A stretch of 64,000 nt of DNA from Nansenia antarctica (GCA_963989245.1 CAXDII010000003.1:1054001-1118000); one strand, 5' to 3'; shown: positions 10,592-20,078, counted from the stretch's first letter. The notes: a model not told the origin generated them from the letters alone. Program-made: numbers and translations.

Positions 10592-10850
10592 AATGAATGA
10601 ATGGTCTTTATTGTCATTGCTATAGTACAGGTACCAAACAACGAAATTTAGGAGGGATGGCTCCCCTGGTGCTAGGAAAGAAAAAAAAACACAAGGGAAG
10701 GAGCTGGTTTACATAAATAAAGGCTATGTACACTATCCACTATACTATACTGTACAGATAGACGACTAGGGTTGTCATATTGCACATAGTGTTATTGCAC
10801 ATTTGAAGTGTCGCAGTTTGCAGGCTAGAAATGTACATATTTGTGCCTCT
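10592..10850 (-). mobile_element. LINE 3' UTR fragment
   Basis: Reverse complement of the LINE 3' UTR at about 1355-1619, starting with GAATGAATGAATGGTCTTTA and ending near the GTCGCAGTTTGCAGG block. It is severely 5' truncated, with only tail sequence and no coding part. Confidence 0.9.
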
Positions 10851-12027
10851 ACTACTTTATAAGGGTAACATTCCCGATAAGTCCAATGATTGCAATATCC
10901 ATACAGTGAAGAACATGAACAGGCCCACTGTAGACAATTGACTATCATCCCCAAGTAGGCCTGTATGCATGTTATTTAATTATCTTGTATCCACCTAAGG
11001 TAAGGTGACCAGATTTCTCAGATGCAATCTGGGGACATTTCCAACTTTTTAGGAAAAATGTATACATTTTATCATGATGAAATACAGAAACGGGGACAAT
11101 TGCTGTTTCATTTATTTTGACCTTATTTTGACCAATGTATACACATTCAAGCAAGAATACTCAAGTGTAACAACTGGAATGTGCCTCTCAACATTAGTGT
11201 CAGTGTACTGTAAGTGGTATTAAAAGTAATTCTTAGAACTGTTCAGGTTGACGAGCCAACCAAAGCTGTTCTGGTTGCATTATGGATGATGTGGGCAGGA
11301 CAACCCAAGCCAATCACCTCCCGCTGCAGAGAATCTTTTACTTTGGTGTGGACATTGACCCTCCCTGCCCTATTCAGGCCCCCAAAGTTTGTGTTTGTAT
11401 TATCTGCAGAGAATGCCACCACTTTGTTCTGAAGAGTGTATTTCTCTATGACAACAAAGATCTCACTATCTCACTCCATGTTTTTCCCAGGAAATCAATA
11501 GGACACATGCTGTATTTCTCGACTACATCAATATGCTATTATATGTGTCCACATCCGTGCCAGTATTGGGAAACAAGCTTTGATATTTTAGGCTATCTGA
11601 TATTTTCATTCGTAGGCTAGTGGCCACAATATTATTCAGTGTGTAGCTGGAAAACAAAGTGTCCTGTCCTCCATAAGTATGGGAAAGAGGAACATGTTAT
11701 CTTCTTTTAGCTCTACACTCCAACAGTTACTATGGAGTCAAAGTAGAGATTCTCAGCCTTAATTCAATGTTGTTGCTTTCAGATTGGTTCCACCATTTAG
11801 AAAGACCATTTAAAAAAACAAAAAAAAACATGCTCCCCCTTTTTCAGGGCTTCAAAAGTACTGAAAAAAGTCTAAATAAAGCTCTCATGTTCAGTATTTT
11901 GGTCGTCAGTGATCCTTGTTGTTGGCCAGTTGACGACTGTGGTTACACGTCTTCATCTTGAATATCGTCAAGGCAACCCAGTTGGTCAGCCCTTCAACAT
12001 GTGTTAGAGTGTTTTTCTAGGGGGTGG
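10851..12027. other. No gene recognised
   Basis: AT-rich sequence with only short chance frames. 11214-11432 and 11282-11620 are open on the plus strand but show no family signature. No clear repeat boundary was seen. Confidence 0.4.
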
Positions 12028-12036
12028 GGGGCGTGT

Positions 12037-12067
<31 letters not shown>

Positions 12068-12380
12068 CTAATTAGAACCCATTCTCCAAGTCCCGGACCA
12101 AATGGAGCAATTATCTGGCCTAGCGGGTAGATCATTCCCTCCCATTCATCTCTCACTGTCAGCAGGGTACCCCCCCTCCCCCCCCACCACCACCACCACC
12201 ATCACCACTGTGGGCTGTGTGTATGTGTATGCAGAGGTGGGGGGGGGCTGCCGACAATGACCCCCTCCACCATACACTCACGTTCACACTCACGCTCGCA
12301 CACACACACACACACCTACACAGACACACACACGCACACACACACAACACACCTACACACACACACACACACCCTCTAAC
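12028..12380. repeat. Low-complexity cluster: (GT)n, G-run, C-run, (CA)n
   Basis: (GT)n at about 12033-12050, an 18-base G tract ending near 12067, a C-rich and CACCAC block at 12171-12205, then (CA)n at about 12298-12375. The G and C tracts could form quadruplex or triplex DNA. Frames through it are artefacts. Confidence 0.9.
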
Positions 12381-12539
12381 ACTCCCCCAACGGTCTCCTA
12401 TAGCAACGGCCAACACGGTGGGATCACCTGGTCGATAAGTTCTTCCGTGGCTGTCACATACCGATGAGAAAGTCCAGAACAACGGCCGCTCCGTCTCAAA
12501 ATGCCGCCGCCATTACCGAAACGGCAAAGGAAAAGGACA

Positions 12540-13167
12540 ACTGACACATTTTAATTTAAAATCATTTGGGCAGCAGAGTACAATTGAGGATATCATATTT
12601 GATGGAGAAATTGATAAGAATTTGATAGGTAAAATTTATAGAACTCTACAGAAGACCTATGTAGCTGAAAAACTGTTAGAAAGTAGGATTGAGATGTGGA
12701 ATCGAGAACTAGGAAGAACAGATATAGGTTTAAAATGGAAAGAGTGTTGGAATACTACAAATGACATGACAGTTAATGAAAATCTACGTTTAATCCAATA
12801 TAAAATAATGTATAGAGTCTACCACACGCGAGATAAAATCCATAAGTATTATAGTAATGTATCAGATAACTGTTTAAAGTGTGGAAAAAAAGACTCACTA
12901 ATACACGCATTCTGGGAGTGTCCCAGAGTACAGAAAACCTGGGTTGACATAGAACATTGGCTCTCAGGGGTACATAAGGAAAGATTCAAATTTGATCCTT
13001 CAATCTGTCTTTTCCAGGATGTAGCCACAGTAAGATACCCTAGGGGGTGGATAATTATGTACTCATCAATTATATTTAAAAAACTAATACTTGGAAGTTG
13101 GAAATCAAGTAAACCTCCAACACTACAACAATGGAAAAACGAAATTCTTTATTATACACAAGATTAA
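12540..13167 (+). mobile_element. L1-like ORF2 C-terminal fragment
   Basis: Open from about 12622 to 13167. It reads through LQYKIMYRVYHTRDKIHKYY and a CLKCGKKDSLIHAFWEC motif, the cysteine/histidine knuckle of fish L1 ORF2. It is a third L1 fragment, distinct in sequence from those at 6 kb and 8.4 kb. Its right end touches the 150-bp LTR starting at 13169, with no poly(A) tract between. Confidence 0.75.
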
Positions 13168-13168
13168 G

Positions 13169-13318
13169 TGTAGCGAACGGGAATCTTCTAGTGTAACTCG
13201 CCCCATGCGGGAGTCGAACCCCGATCTCCCGCATAACCGACGGCCGCGCTAACCATTAGACCAAGAGAGTTAACTCCCTTGGTGGAGCTGTTAACGGGCC
13301 TCATACAGGATCGTTACA
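13169..13318 (-). mobile_element. 150-bp LTR with tRNA-like core (copy A)
   Basis: Starts TGTAGCGAAC and ends TTACA on the plus strand, that is TGTAACG...CTACA on the minus strand, the TG...CA form of LTRs. On the minus strand the core reads as a tRNA-like molecule: an A box TGGTCTAATGG, a B box GGTTCGACTCC, and acceptor-like arms ACTCTCT and GGCGAGT. The tRNA fold is imperfect (extra bases after the T arm). Length is exactly that of the copy at 14706-14855. Confidence 0.75.
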
Positions 13319-13427
13319 CTATCCTCACCGTTCGGGAGAGCGTGCCCTCACGCTTCACTATGTCAAGTCCCTCACGTGGACACGCCTCTCCGATGGCCTT
13401 CCTTCCATCCCAACTTTCTGACACCAG
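13319..13427 (-). mobile_element. Leader and primer site of the tRNA-LTR element
   Basis: On the minus strand this begins with the complement of a tRNA-Leu 3' end (plus strand 13407-13426, ending CTGACACCA, with a two-base insertion relative to the copy at 14944-14961). The roughly 85-bp leader follows, then GGTGAGGGTAG-like purines before the LTR at 13318. Here the upstream LTR is not the 150-bp type but the Gypsy LTR at 13428-13620. Confidence 0.65.
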
Positions 13428-13620
13428 TGTAGTAGCCAATTTGTTATATACGGAGACAGGTTTATGACTGCCATAAAACCATAAAGTAGTCGGAGCACGG
13501 AGCTTCAGTTAGTGCGTCTTTATTTCCACTCGGTACTTCAATACAAAGACAACAACCCCGTTTCCCAACATGCATTGCACTTCCAGCTACGGCAAACAGC
13601 ACAGACCAAAATACATAACA
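13428..13620 (-). mobile_element. Gypsy LTR, 193 bp
   Basis: On the minus strand it runs TGTTATGTAT...GGCTACTACA. It is preceded by a polypurine tract AAGGGGGTGGAGA (13621-13633) and contains a GGAAATAAAGACG poly(A) signal. It follows the integrase frame ending at 13849, so it is the 3' LTR of that Gypsy fragment. Directly after it comes one base and a tRNA-Leu primer-site sequence, as after a 5' LTR. Confidence 0.7.
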
Positions 13621-13848
13621 TCTCCACCCCCTTAGAACAGAGGCCCTCCCCCAACAATTACAACTGAACTTTAAACTTCTAATCTTAAGGCACAAGAACA
13701 ACAATATACTGTATAGTTATATCGTTTCAAACAGTCTGTTTTCCAAACACAAACCTAACTACGAGATGAGGGTAGACTACCTCATCCCGTGACCATACCC
13801 ATGGGAATTATTCTGTCCCAGTTGTTTGGGTGGTCTTAAACTTAGAGT

Positions 13849-14697
13849 CTATAAGTTCAGGCGTTCTGGAGGACGACGATCTCTTCCCGGGTAACGCTGC
13901 TCAACAGAATGTTCAGTCTTACTGTCTCTGTGAGGGGACTCTGGAACAACCGCAGGTGTAGGAACATCCATCACCGCCCCTTGTAATGGGAATTCAGGCA
14001 CGGAAGTCTCCCCATCGGGTTCAGGTGCACCTGGAGGTGGTGACGGTGGGCGATGGGGTGCTCTGAACTCTGACTCGTCCGGGACATCCACCGAAGGTTG
14101 GTCTCTGGGCGATGCTGCCAGAATTTGATCGACGTGTCTTTTCCACACTAGTCCGGCAGCAGTTTGGACAGTGTAGGAGACGGGACCAGACCGCTTGACG
14201 ATGGTTGCAGGAACCCACTTGGGTCCAGTACTGTAATTTCTGGCCAGTACTGACTCATCTGGAGAGAAGGCTCTTTCTTTAGCCCGCAGCATCCTTTGTT
14301 GGATCTGCTTCTCCTGCTGATGCTGAACTACATCTTTCACTGTTGTCGGCTTTAAGAGGTCGAAGTTGGTTCGTAGATCTCTTTTGAACATCAGGGCAGC
14401 GGGTGAAACTTTAGTAGTGGCATGTGGCGTGTTGCGATAGTTTAACAGGAATCTATGCAATCTCTGATGTAGTGTTCCTTTGCCTTGAGATGTCTTTAGT
14501 GCTTTCTTCAAGGTCTGAACAAACCTTTCAGCCAAGCCATTGGTCGCAGGATGGAACGGTGCCGATCGGATGTGTTGGATGCCATTTGCTTGTAGGAATG
14601 TAGTCATTTCTTGTGACACCAGTTGTGGTCCATTATCAGAAACCAGCTGAAGGGAAGACCCGAAACGGCTGAAGATCTCTCCAAGCTCTTCAAGCTT
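13849..14697 (-). pseudogene. Gypsy integrase, C-terminal part
   Basis: The frame covers the second and third catalytic positions of a retroviral-type integrase: LVSDNGPQLVSQEM (catalytic D) and HPATNGLAERFVQTLKKAL (catalytic E). A C-terminal domain with GPKWVPATIVKRSGP and a tail RYPGRDRRPPERLNL follow, as in fish Gypsy pol proteins. The zinc-binding N-terminus, the first catalytic D, RT and protease are missing because the frame is cut at about 14697 by the 150-bp LTR. The upstream codons open to 14841 belong to that LTR, not to integrase. Confidence 0.8.
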
Positions 14698-14705
14698 TTT
14701 CCCAG

Positions 14706-15106
14706 TGTAGCGAACGGGAACTTGTAGTGTAACTCGCCCCATGCGGGGAGTCGAACCCCGATCTCCCGCATCACAGACGGCCGCGCTAACCATTAGACCA
14801 AGAGAGTTAACTCCCTTGGCGGAGCTGTTAACGGGCCTCATCCAGGATCGTTACACTACCCTCACCGTTCGGGAGAGCGTGCCCTCACGCTTCACTATGT
14901 CAAGTCCCTCACATGGACACGCCTCTCCGATGGCCTTCCTTCCATCCCACTTCTGACACCAGTGTAGCGAACGGAGACTGGTAGTGTAACTCGCCCCATG
15001 CGGGAATCGAACCCCGATCTCCCGCATAACCGACGGCCGCCCTAACCATTAGACCAAGAGAGTTAACTCCCTTGGAGGAGCTGTTAACGGGGCCTCATAC
15101 AGGATC
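14706..15106 (-). mobile_element. Miniature LTR retrotransposon with tRNA-like LTRs
   Basis: Two direct repeats, 14706-14855 (150 bp) and 14963-15106 (the far end lost), flank a 107-bp middle. In minus-strand order: LTR ending CTACA, one base, an 18-base primer site (plus strand 14944-14961, ATCCCACTTCTGACACCA, the 3' end of vertebrate tRNA-Leu including CCA), about 88 bp of leader, a purine-rich GGTGAGGGTAG, then the second LTR beginning TGTAACGATCC. There is no coding capacity. This is the layout of a terminal-repeat retrotransposon in miniature. Each LTR carries an A box and B box in minus-strand sense. The T arm of the copy near 14745-14765 is a perfect 5-bp stem. No clear target duplication. 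Confidence 0.75.
14944..14961 (-). promoter_or_regulatory. Primer-binding site, tRNA-Leu
   Basis: The plus strand equals the last 18 bases of a tRNA-Leu, including the added CCA. It lies one base inside the LTR at 14963, the usual place for minus-strand priming. The match to tRNA-Leu is from knowledge of vertebrate tRNA ends. Confidence 0.75.
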
Positions 15107-15116
15107 TTATAACATT

Positions 15117-15226
15117 ACAAAAAGCTTGGAGAGATCTTCAGCCGTTTCGGGTCTTCCCTTCAGCTGGTTTCTGATAATGGACCACAACTGGTGTCACAAG
15201 AAATGACTACATTCCTACAAGCAAAT
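15117..15226 (+). pseudogene. Inverted copy of Gypsy integrase segment
   Basis: The plus strand reads integrase in sense (GEIFSRFGSSLQLVSDNG region), a near-perfect inverted copy of 14588-14697, with a 9-bp deletion near its left end. With the miniature element between them, the two arms form a stem of about 100 bp with a 420-bp loop. Confidence 0.85.
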
Positions 15227-15240
15227 ATTTTTTATTCCAG

Positions 15241-15480
15241 TGTAGCGAACGGGAATCTTCTAGTGTAACTCGCCCCATGCGGGAGTTGAACCCCGACCTC
15301 CCACATAACCGACGGCCGCGCTAACCATTAGACCAAGAGAGTTAACTCCCTTGGCGGAGCTGCTAACGAGGGAACTCTTTATGCTCTTGTAGCGGAGAAT
15401 TCCTTCCTTCCATGCGGGAGTCGAACCCCGATCTCCCGCATTACCACCGGCCGCGCTAACCACTGAACCAAGGAGATTAA
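15241..15480 (-). mobile_element. Two further tRNA-like LTR copies
   Basis: 15241-15366 is a partial 150-bp LTR (starts TGTAGCGAAC, loses its far end). 15391-15480 is a more diverged relative with its own A box (TGGTTCAGTGG) and B box (GGTTCGACTCC) on the minus strand. The first is preceded on the plus strand by CCAG, the last bases of the primer site, as is the LTR at 14706. The copies are thus derived from LTR-primer-site junctions rather than from whole elements. Confidence 0.65.
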
Positions 15481-15539
15481 CGGTATAACTACTACCTGTC
15501 AATGTTCCTGGGTTGTGCAGGGGAGTAGGCCAGGCCAAC

Positions 15540-15955
15540 GAGCTGTCAGTGATGGACTGGGTCTGATAGCAGGGTTAGCCATTAACGGTTAGCATGCCCG
15601 GTGAATGAACACGATAGGGACAGAAGGAAGCGGAACTGGGACAGCTAGCAGGGCTTACAGGCAACTTAGCGGTTCTAGCGCTAGCCCGGTTAGCATTCGT
15701 CAGGGTCCGGAAGAAGGTACATTTTTATCCCAGTAGAGGGAAGCGTTAGGTGGGGGGTGGGGGGAGGGGTGTCCTGTGGGGGGAGTGGTGTGGGGGTGTA
15801 GAGATGAGCGGGTACAGACAGGGGGTGGGCAAGGCGGGTTGGCGTTAGCCGTTAGCGGGGGCCAGTGGCCCGCACCCTCTTGCTCCTCTTGCTGACGGTG
15901 GTGAAGCGGAAGGGCTGCAGGTCAGGCTGCTCTCCGGGGGGGTAATGGTTTTACT
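15540..15955 (-). pseudogene. fgf18: FGF18-like retrocopy, C-terminal end and 3' UTR
   Basis: On the minus strand 15955-15862 reads HYPPGEQPDLQPFRFTTVSK followed by a basic tail KRSKRVRATGPR and a stop. This is the carboxyl end of an FGF8/17/18-type ligand, closest in style to FGF18. It continues the frame interrupted at 19548, about 3.6 kb away. The following 15540-15861 is non-coding and resembles a 3' UTR. It is split from the rest by the BANF-like and Gypsy insertion. Confidence 0.65.
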
Positions 15956-15959
15956 CGTT

Positions 15960-16774
15960 GACTTCGTTGTCCGGGGTGCCAGTCAGGGCGAGGCCTGACA
16001 ATTTTAGTTAGTGTGGGGTTGGTTTAGTCAGTCTTTAGTCAAGTTACCGTTACAAGCGCTACATGCATCAAAACATGAACCCTTTTTTGTTATACACAGG
16101 TGAATAGGATATTGTAATATTATAGCATTGCACAACAGACGAAAATTAGTACACAAGGACATGTGTTGCAATTCAGGTGGTACTGTATTGTCACAATAAA
16201 CAAAGAACTCTCAAAACATCGACTCAACAGTTCATCACAACCCCAAAAGTTCAGTTCAGCTCAATCACCGTCAATTGTATCTCACCCCGCTCCCACACAA
16301 CGAACGCAAGACTTACAGTTTTAACAGTCTGTCAGTCCGATAGCTTAGTGGTGTCGGGTTACCCCCGCTGCTTAAGATGAGCCTCTACTGCTCTCTCCCC
16401 AGCTCCGGTGTAAGCGTATGACATTCCACGGCCTTATATCCAACTGTATCCTTACGGTGTATCCTTACGGGGCATTGTATCAAAAAGTATCATCCAGCTC
16501 TTCGCGGTCCGAGTAGGCTAAAACATACCGAGACGCAGACAGCGAACGCGAACTGCGGCACAAACACGAACGGACGGAATAATCCACTTCCTGGTTTGTT
16601 TGAATCATTCCGCCCTCAGCACTCGGTGAGAGACACCTTATCATTTCCCGTCGTCTGTCGAGAACGGGGATTGGCTGATTTACGACTGGATACCGGCAGC
16701 GTGTGACGTGTGACGGCGTGTGAAAAAAACGTGGAAGTGACAGTCGGCGGCGGAGACATGGCAGAATCGCCACA
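15960..16774 (-). mobile_element. Gypsy LTR (about 0.8 kb)
   Basis: A polypurine tract AAAGGGGAGGGAG lies at about 16775-16787 just after the pol frame. The LTR begins TGTGGCGATTC on the minus strand at 16774. Its far end lies near 15960-15980, close to a TGGCACCCCGG word that could be a primer site, but the exact border is uncertain. No second LTR is present on the other side of the pol fragment. Confidence 0.55.
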
Positions 16775-16842
16775 CTCCCTCCCCTTTAGAAAAAGCCGGA
16801 CCATGGGGTAGGCGTACTCCAATCCACTTTGGATATGGTATT

Positions 16843-18848
16843 TCACTCAAAACCTTTGAAGTCTTCCTCCTCACTCTCCTCAGCGAAGATGTCTAAAACC
16901 CGCTGACGGTCAGTCTTCACGTGGCTTAGAGCAGTGCTGGAGGGATGGTCTGGTAGCGGACAGTCCTCGGATGGAAAACCTTTGAAGTCTTCCTCCTCAC
17001 TCTCCTCAGCGAAGATGTCCAAAACCCGCTGACGGTCAGTCTTCACGTGGCTTAGAGCAGTGCTGGAGGGATGGTCTGGTAGCGGACAGTCCTCGGATGG
17101 AAAACCTATGAAGGTCTCCTCATCACTGCCGTCCTCAAAAAACTCAAGGACCCGACGACGCTCTTCCTCCTCCACTTCAGCAGCCGACGGGTAGCAGGGT
17201 TTAAGTCTGGCAACATTGACCACTCGATGGTCCTCTCCTGTCTCTTCCAGTACAACCTCATACGGGAGAGGGCCCACTTTCTGGATGACACGGTAAGGTC
17301 CCTTCCAACGTGGTGCGATCTTGGCCGAGAAGGACCGTGCGGCTTTTGAATAGGGGTGAGAGCGCATCCACACCCTGTCTTTATCCACGTACGCCACCTC
17401 CCTCCGATGTTTGTCGTAGTGCTGTTTCTGCTTCTGTCGAGCCTGCTTCAGCTTGCCATCCACATAGTCATGCAATTCACGGAGCTGACTTTCCTTCTTG
17501 TAGGCTGGGGCATCAGGGGTGCAAGTCCTTGGCAGCAGCATGACCTCCATGGGTCCTCGGATCGGTCTGCACAGATTAGCTTCGGCAGGTGTCACACCAG
17601 TTGATTCATGGACAGCTGAATTCAGTGCAAACCGAAACTCCGGCAGGTGTTTGTCCCAGCCTTTGTGGTTGTCCCCGACATATGAGGCTATCATAGTCTT
17701 CAGGTTTCTGTTGATCCTCTCCGTCAGATTGGTCTGGGGGTGGTACGCTGTCGTCCTCTTCTGTGCCACATTCCACTGTTTGCAAGTGGCTTCAAACACC
17801 GAAGAGACGAACTGCGACCCTTGGTCGGAGAGGATGTACTCAGGGACTCCCCAGCGGGTCAGGATTTCCTCTGTCAGGACCTTTGACACTGTTTCAGCAG
17901 TGGCCCGCCGCAGGGCAAAGAGCTCCACCCACCGGGAGTAATAGTCCACAAACACAAGGAGGTAGATGTTTCCCTTCGAACTCCTAGGGAATGGGCCCAT
18001 CAGGTCGACTCCTAACATCTCCCAGGGCCGATGGACTACGGTCTGCTGGAGCTTCCCGGCAGGCTTCCGGCTCTCAGGCTTATACTGCTGGCACACTTGA
18101 CAACGCTGGACATGCTGTTTGACATCCAAACTGAGGTTTGGCCAGTAAGCCAGAGCCTGTAGCCTCTTGTAGGTCTTAAACCTGCCCAGATGCCCAGCCA
18201 AGGGGTCTTCGTGGAAGGTCTGCAGCAGCTGTTGTCGCAGAGGGGGAGGAATGTACACCTGGTACAAGGTCTTGTGAGGTAGGTGGACCACTCTATAGAC
18301 GTTATCCTCCAAGATGGTGAATCTGGTGGTAGAGTTTACCTCAACCTCGCCTGTGTTCGTGATGTTCTCATACAGCCTCTGGATGACTGGGTCGGCTTGC
18401 TGGGCCTTCCAGATGGTTTCATCAGAAACATGTAGGTCCTTCCCAGTTTCCCAATGGGAGGAGACAGACAGCAGGATGGCACAGGTGGGTGTGGTCAGAC
18501 AGGAGGGGTCTGCCGGGGCTCTGGATAGAGCGTCGGGGACTGTGTTATATTTCCCTTTCCTGTACTCCACTGTAAAGGTGAACTCCTGTAGTCGGAGAGC
18601 CCATCGGATGAGTCGGGTGCTGGGTTTTTGGGTTTTGAAGACCCACACCAGGGAGGAGTGGTCTGTTACCACAGTGAAAAACCTGCCTTCCAAGTAATGC
18701 CTCCACTTTTCCAGAGCCCAGACTACCGCCAGGCATTCCTGCTCTGTGGTTGAGTAGTTCCTCTCTGCATGATTCAAACTGCGGCTGGCGAAGGCCAGGA
18801 CCTCTTCCGTTCCGAGTCCAGTGTGTTGTACCAACACTGCACCCAGCC
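16843..18848 (-). pseudogene. Gypsy pol: RNase H and integrase
   Basis: An open frame of about 664 codons. It starts within RNase H (GLGAVLVQHTG; TTEQECLAVVWALEKWRHYL; VVTDHSSLVW), then the integrase zinc-binding HHCC domain (HLGRFKTYKRL...CQVCQQYKP), the catalytic core (DLMGPFPRSSKGN; LSDQGSQFVS; PQTNLTERINRNLK) and a C-terminal DNA-binding part (APRWKGPYRVIQKVGPLPYE). Two 42-residue acidic repeats end the protein. Protease and RT are absent: the frame meets the poly(A) tract of the BANF-like retrocopy at 18849. Integrase residues are intact. Confidence 0.85.
16849..17100. repeat. 126-bp tandem repeat in Gypsy pol
   Basis: Two nearly identical 126-bp units (16849-16974, 16975-17100) coding for 42 residues with FPSEDCPLPDHPSSTALSHV. 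A partial third, more diverged copy begins at 17101. The frame is kept. Confidence 0.9.
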
Positions 18849-19545
18849 CGTTTTTTTTTTTTTTTTATTTTATTTTATTTATTTATTTTTTTCAAAAGAA
18901 AAAATGCATTTTATTTATCCAGGTAGGTAAACACAGAACACTCTTTTATAGTAACAGTCTGGTCAATACAGCAGGCAGCAGACATCACTAATTAACGTAC
19001 ATTAATTATGTCAAAAGGGGAGAGAAAAAACTTTTAGGCAAAACACAGGAACGGTATAGCCATCAAGAACTGTTATGGGTTACAAACAGTCATAGCAATG
19101 CAGAGAGAAGCTGAACAAAAAAAGATAACGACACAGACATTCAGAAATGAACACAAAAAGTGTTTACAAAAAAAAAATGTTGGTCTACATGTTGTTGTCG
19201 ACCCACTCATTGAGACCGTTGTAGGCTTGTGTCTGGGTCCTGGAATTGGCCCCAGTCGCATCCTCCAGCCAGCCTTTGAACACCACCGGGTCTCTCTTCG
19301 ACACCAGGAGCTGACCCAACATCTCACTGGCCGTGTGGTAGCCCTTGTTCTCCAGCTGTCTGCCATGGCCTGTCCCAATCCCTGGAACATCTCTCACAGA
19401 CTTTGTTCCCATTGGCTCGGACACAAAGTTGCTGTGTTTCTGGGTTGTGGTGGTGGGTTTTGACTTTTCAGCCATATCTCAGGAAGATTGTCAGACTGCC
19501 TCTGTACCTGTGGGAACTTCAGAGCTCCGGAGGGGATAAACCAAC
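18849..19545 (-). mobile_element. BANF-like processed retrocopy with poly(A) tract
   Basis: In minus-strand order: about 70 bp of 5' UTR, the coding frame 19475-19185, a roughly 290-bp 3' UTR, an AATAAA signal near 18910, then an A-rich tract (18849-18892) broken by AATAA units. The poly(A) runs straight into Gypsy RNase H sequence. The 5' end joins the FGF18-like copy at about 19546. Confidence 0.75.
19185..19475 (-). CDS. Barrier-to-autointegration factor-like protein
   Basis: 96 codons from an ATG at 19475, intact to the stop. The translation has TQKHSNFVSEPMGTKSV, then PGIGTGHGRQLENKGY (helix-hairpin-helix region), LGQLLVSKRD and FKGWLEDATGAN, which follow the whole length of BANF1. The family protein is about 89 residues; this one has a short extra N-terminus. 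BANF1 bridges double-stranded DNA, binds LEM-domain proteins at the nuclear envelope, and blocks self-integration of retroviral DNA. Divergence from BANF1 is substantial, so it may derive from a BANF2-type or lineage-specific paralogue. It is intronless and carries a poly(A) tract, so it is a retrocopy. The open frame suggests possible function, but expression is unknown. Confidence 0.75.
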   Translation of the reverse strand: MAEKSKPTTTTQKHSNFVSEPMGTKSVRDVPGIGTGHGRQLENKGYHTASEMLGQLLVSKRDPVVFKGWLEDATGANSRTQTQAYNGLNEWVDNNM

Positions 19546-19547
19546 TC

Positions 19548-20078
19548 AGACGGAAGTGGACATCCTGCTGGTTGGGCAGGGTGTGGGGGCCGCGGCGAGG
19601 GCGCCCCCTCTTGGTGAAGCCCACGTACCAGCCGGAGTAGCGCGCAGACATCAGCGCCGTGTAGTGGTTCTCCAGGACCTTCTCCACGAAGACGCAGTCT
19701 GCACTGCGGTTACTGGCCTTCTTCCCCACCAGCTTGCCGCGGCGGTTCATGCACAGGTAGAAGTTGGTCTCCTTGCCTCGGATTCTCACCTGGCTACCAA
19801 AGGTATCGGCCTCCACTACGAGCATATTTGTCTCCGTCCTCCCCGCGGGCGCTGATCCGCCGGCCCAGCACCTGGACGTGCTTCCCGCTGGTGCGGCTGT
19901 AGAGCTGGTAGACCCGGTGGTGCCGGCGGCTCATGGCGTCCCGGACACGCGTCTGGTTCTCCACGTGCACGCTGAAGTTCACCCCGTCCACGCCAAACAC
20001 CTGCTGCTGTAACGGATTGCACATCACCAGCAACATCTGGATACATAAGACAACCAGCGTGGGGAGAAGGGGCCACAT
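19548..20078 (-). pseudogene. fgf18: FGF18-like retrocopy, main body
   Basis: From an ATG at 20078: a hydrophobic signal peptide (LLPTLVVLCIQMLLVM), then VHVENQTRVRD, the core YQLYSRTSGKHVQVLGRRIS, and GEDGDKYA. The frame then shifts at about 19825 and continues with VVEADTFGSQVRIRGKET, CMNRRGKLVGKK, CVFVEKVLENHYTAL, YSGWYVGFTKRGRPRRG and NQQDVHF. These are the FGF8/17/18 family core motifs; fgf24 is a possible alternative. No introns interrupt it although family genes have several, so it is a retrocopy. The shift, by loss of about five bases, sits where an exon junction is expected. The last part is displaced to 15862-15955. Known role of the family: secreted, heparin-binding FGFR ligand. 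Confidence 0.75.

Noticed and set aside
12159..12482. Cysteine/valine-rich frame on the minus strand
   Set aside because: It is a translation of CA/GT and G/C tracts.
13185..13290. Functional tRNA gene on the minus strand
   Set aside because: A and B boxes are present, but extra bases separate the T arm from the acceptor strand and the anticodon arm is weak; every copy is part of a 150-bp LTR.
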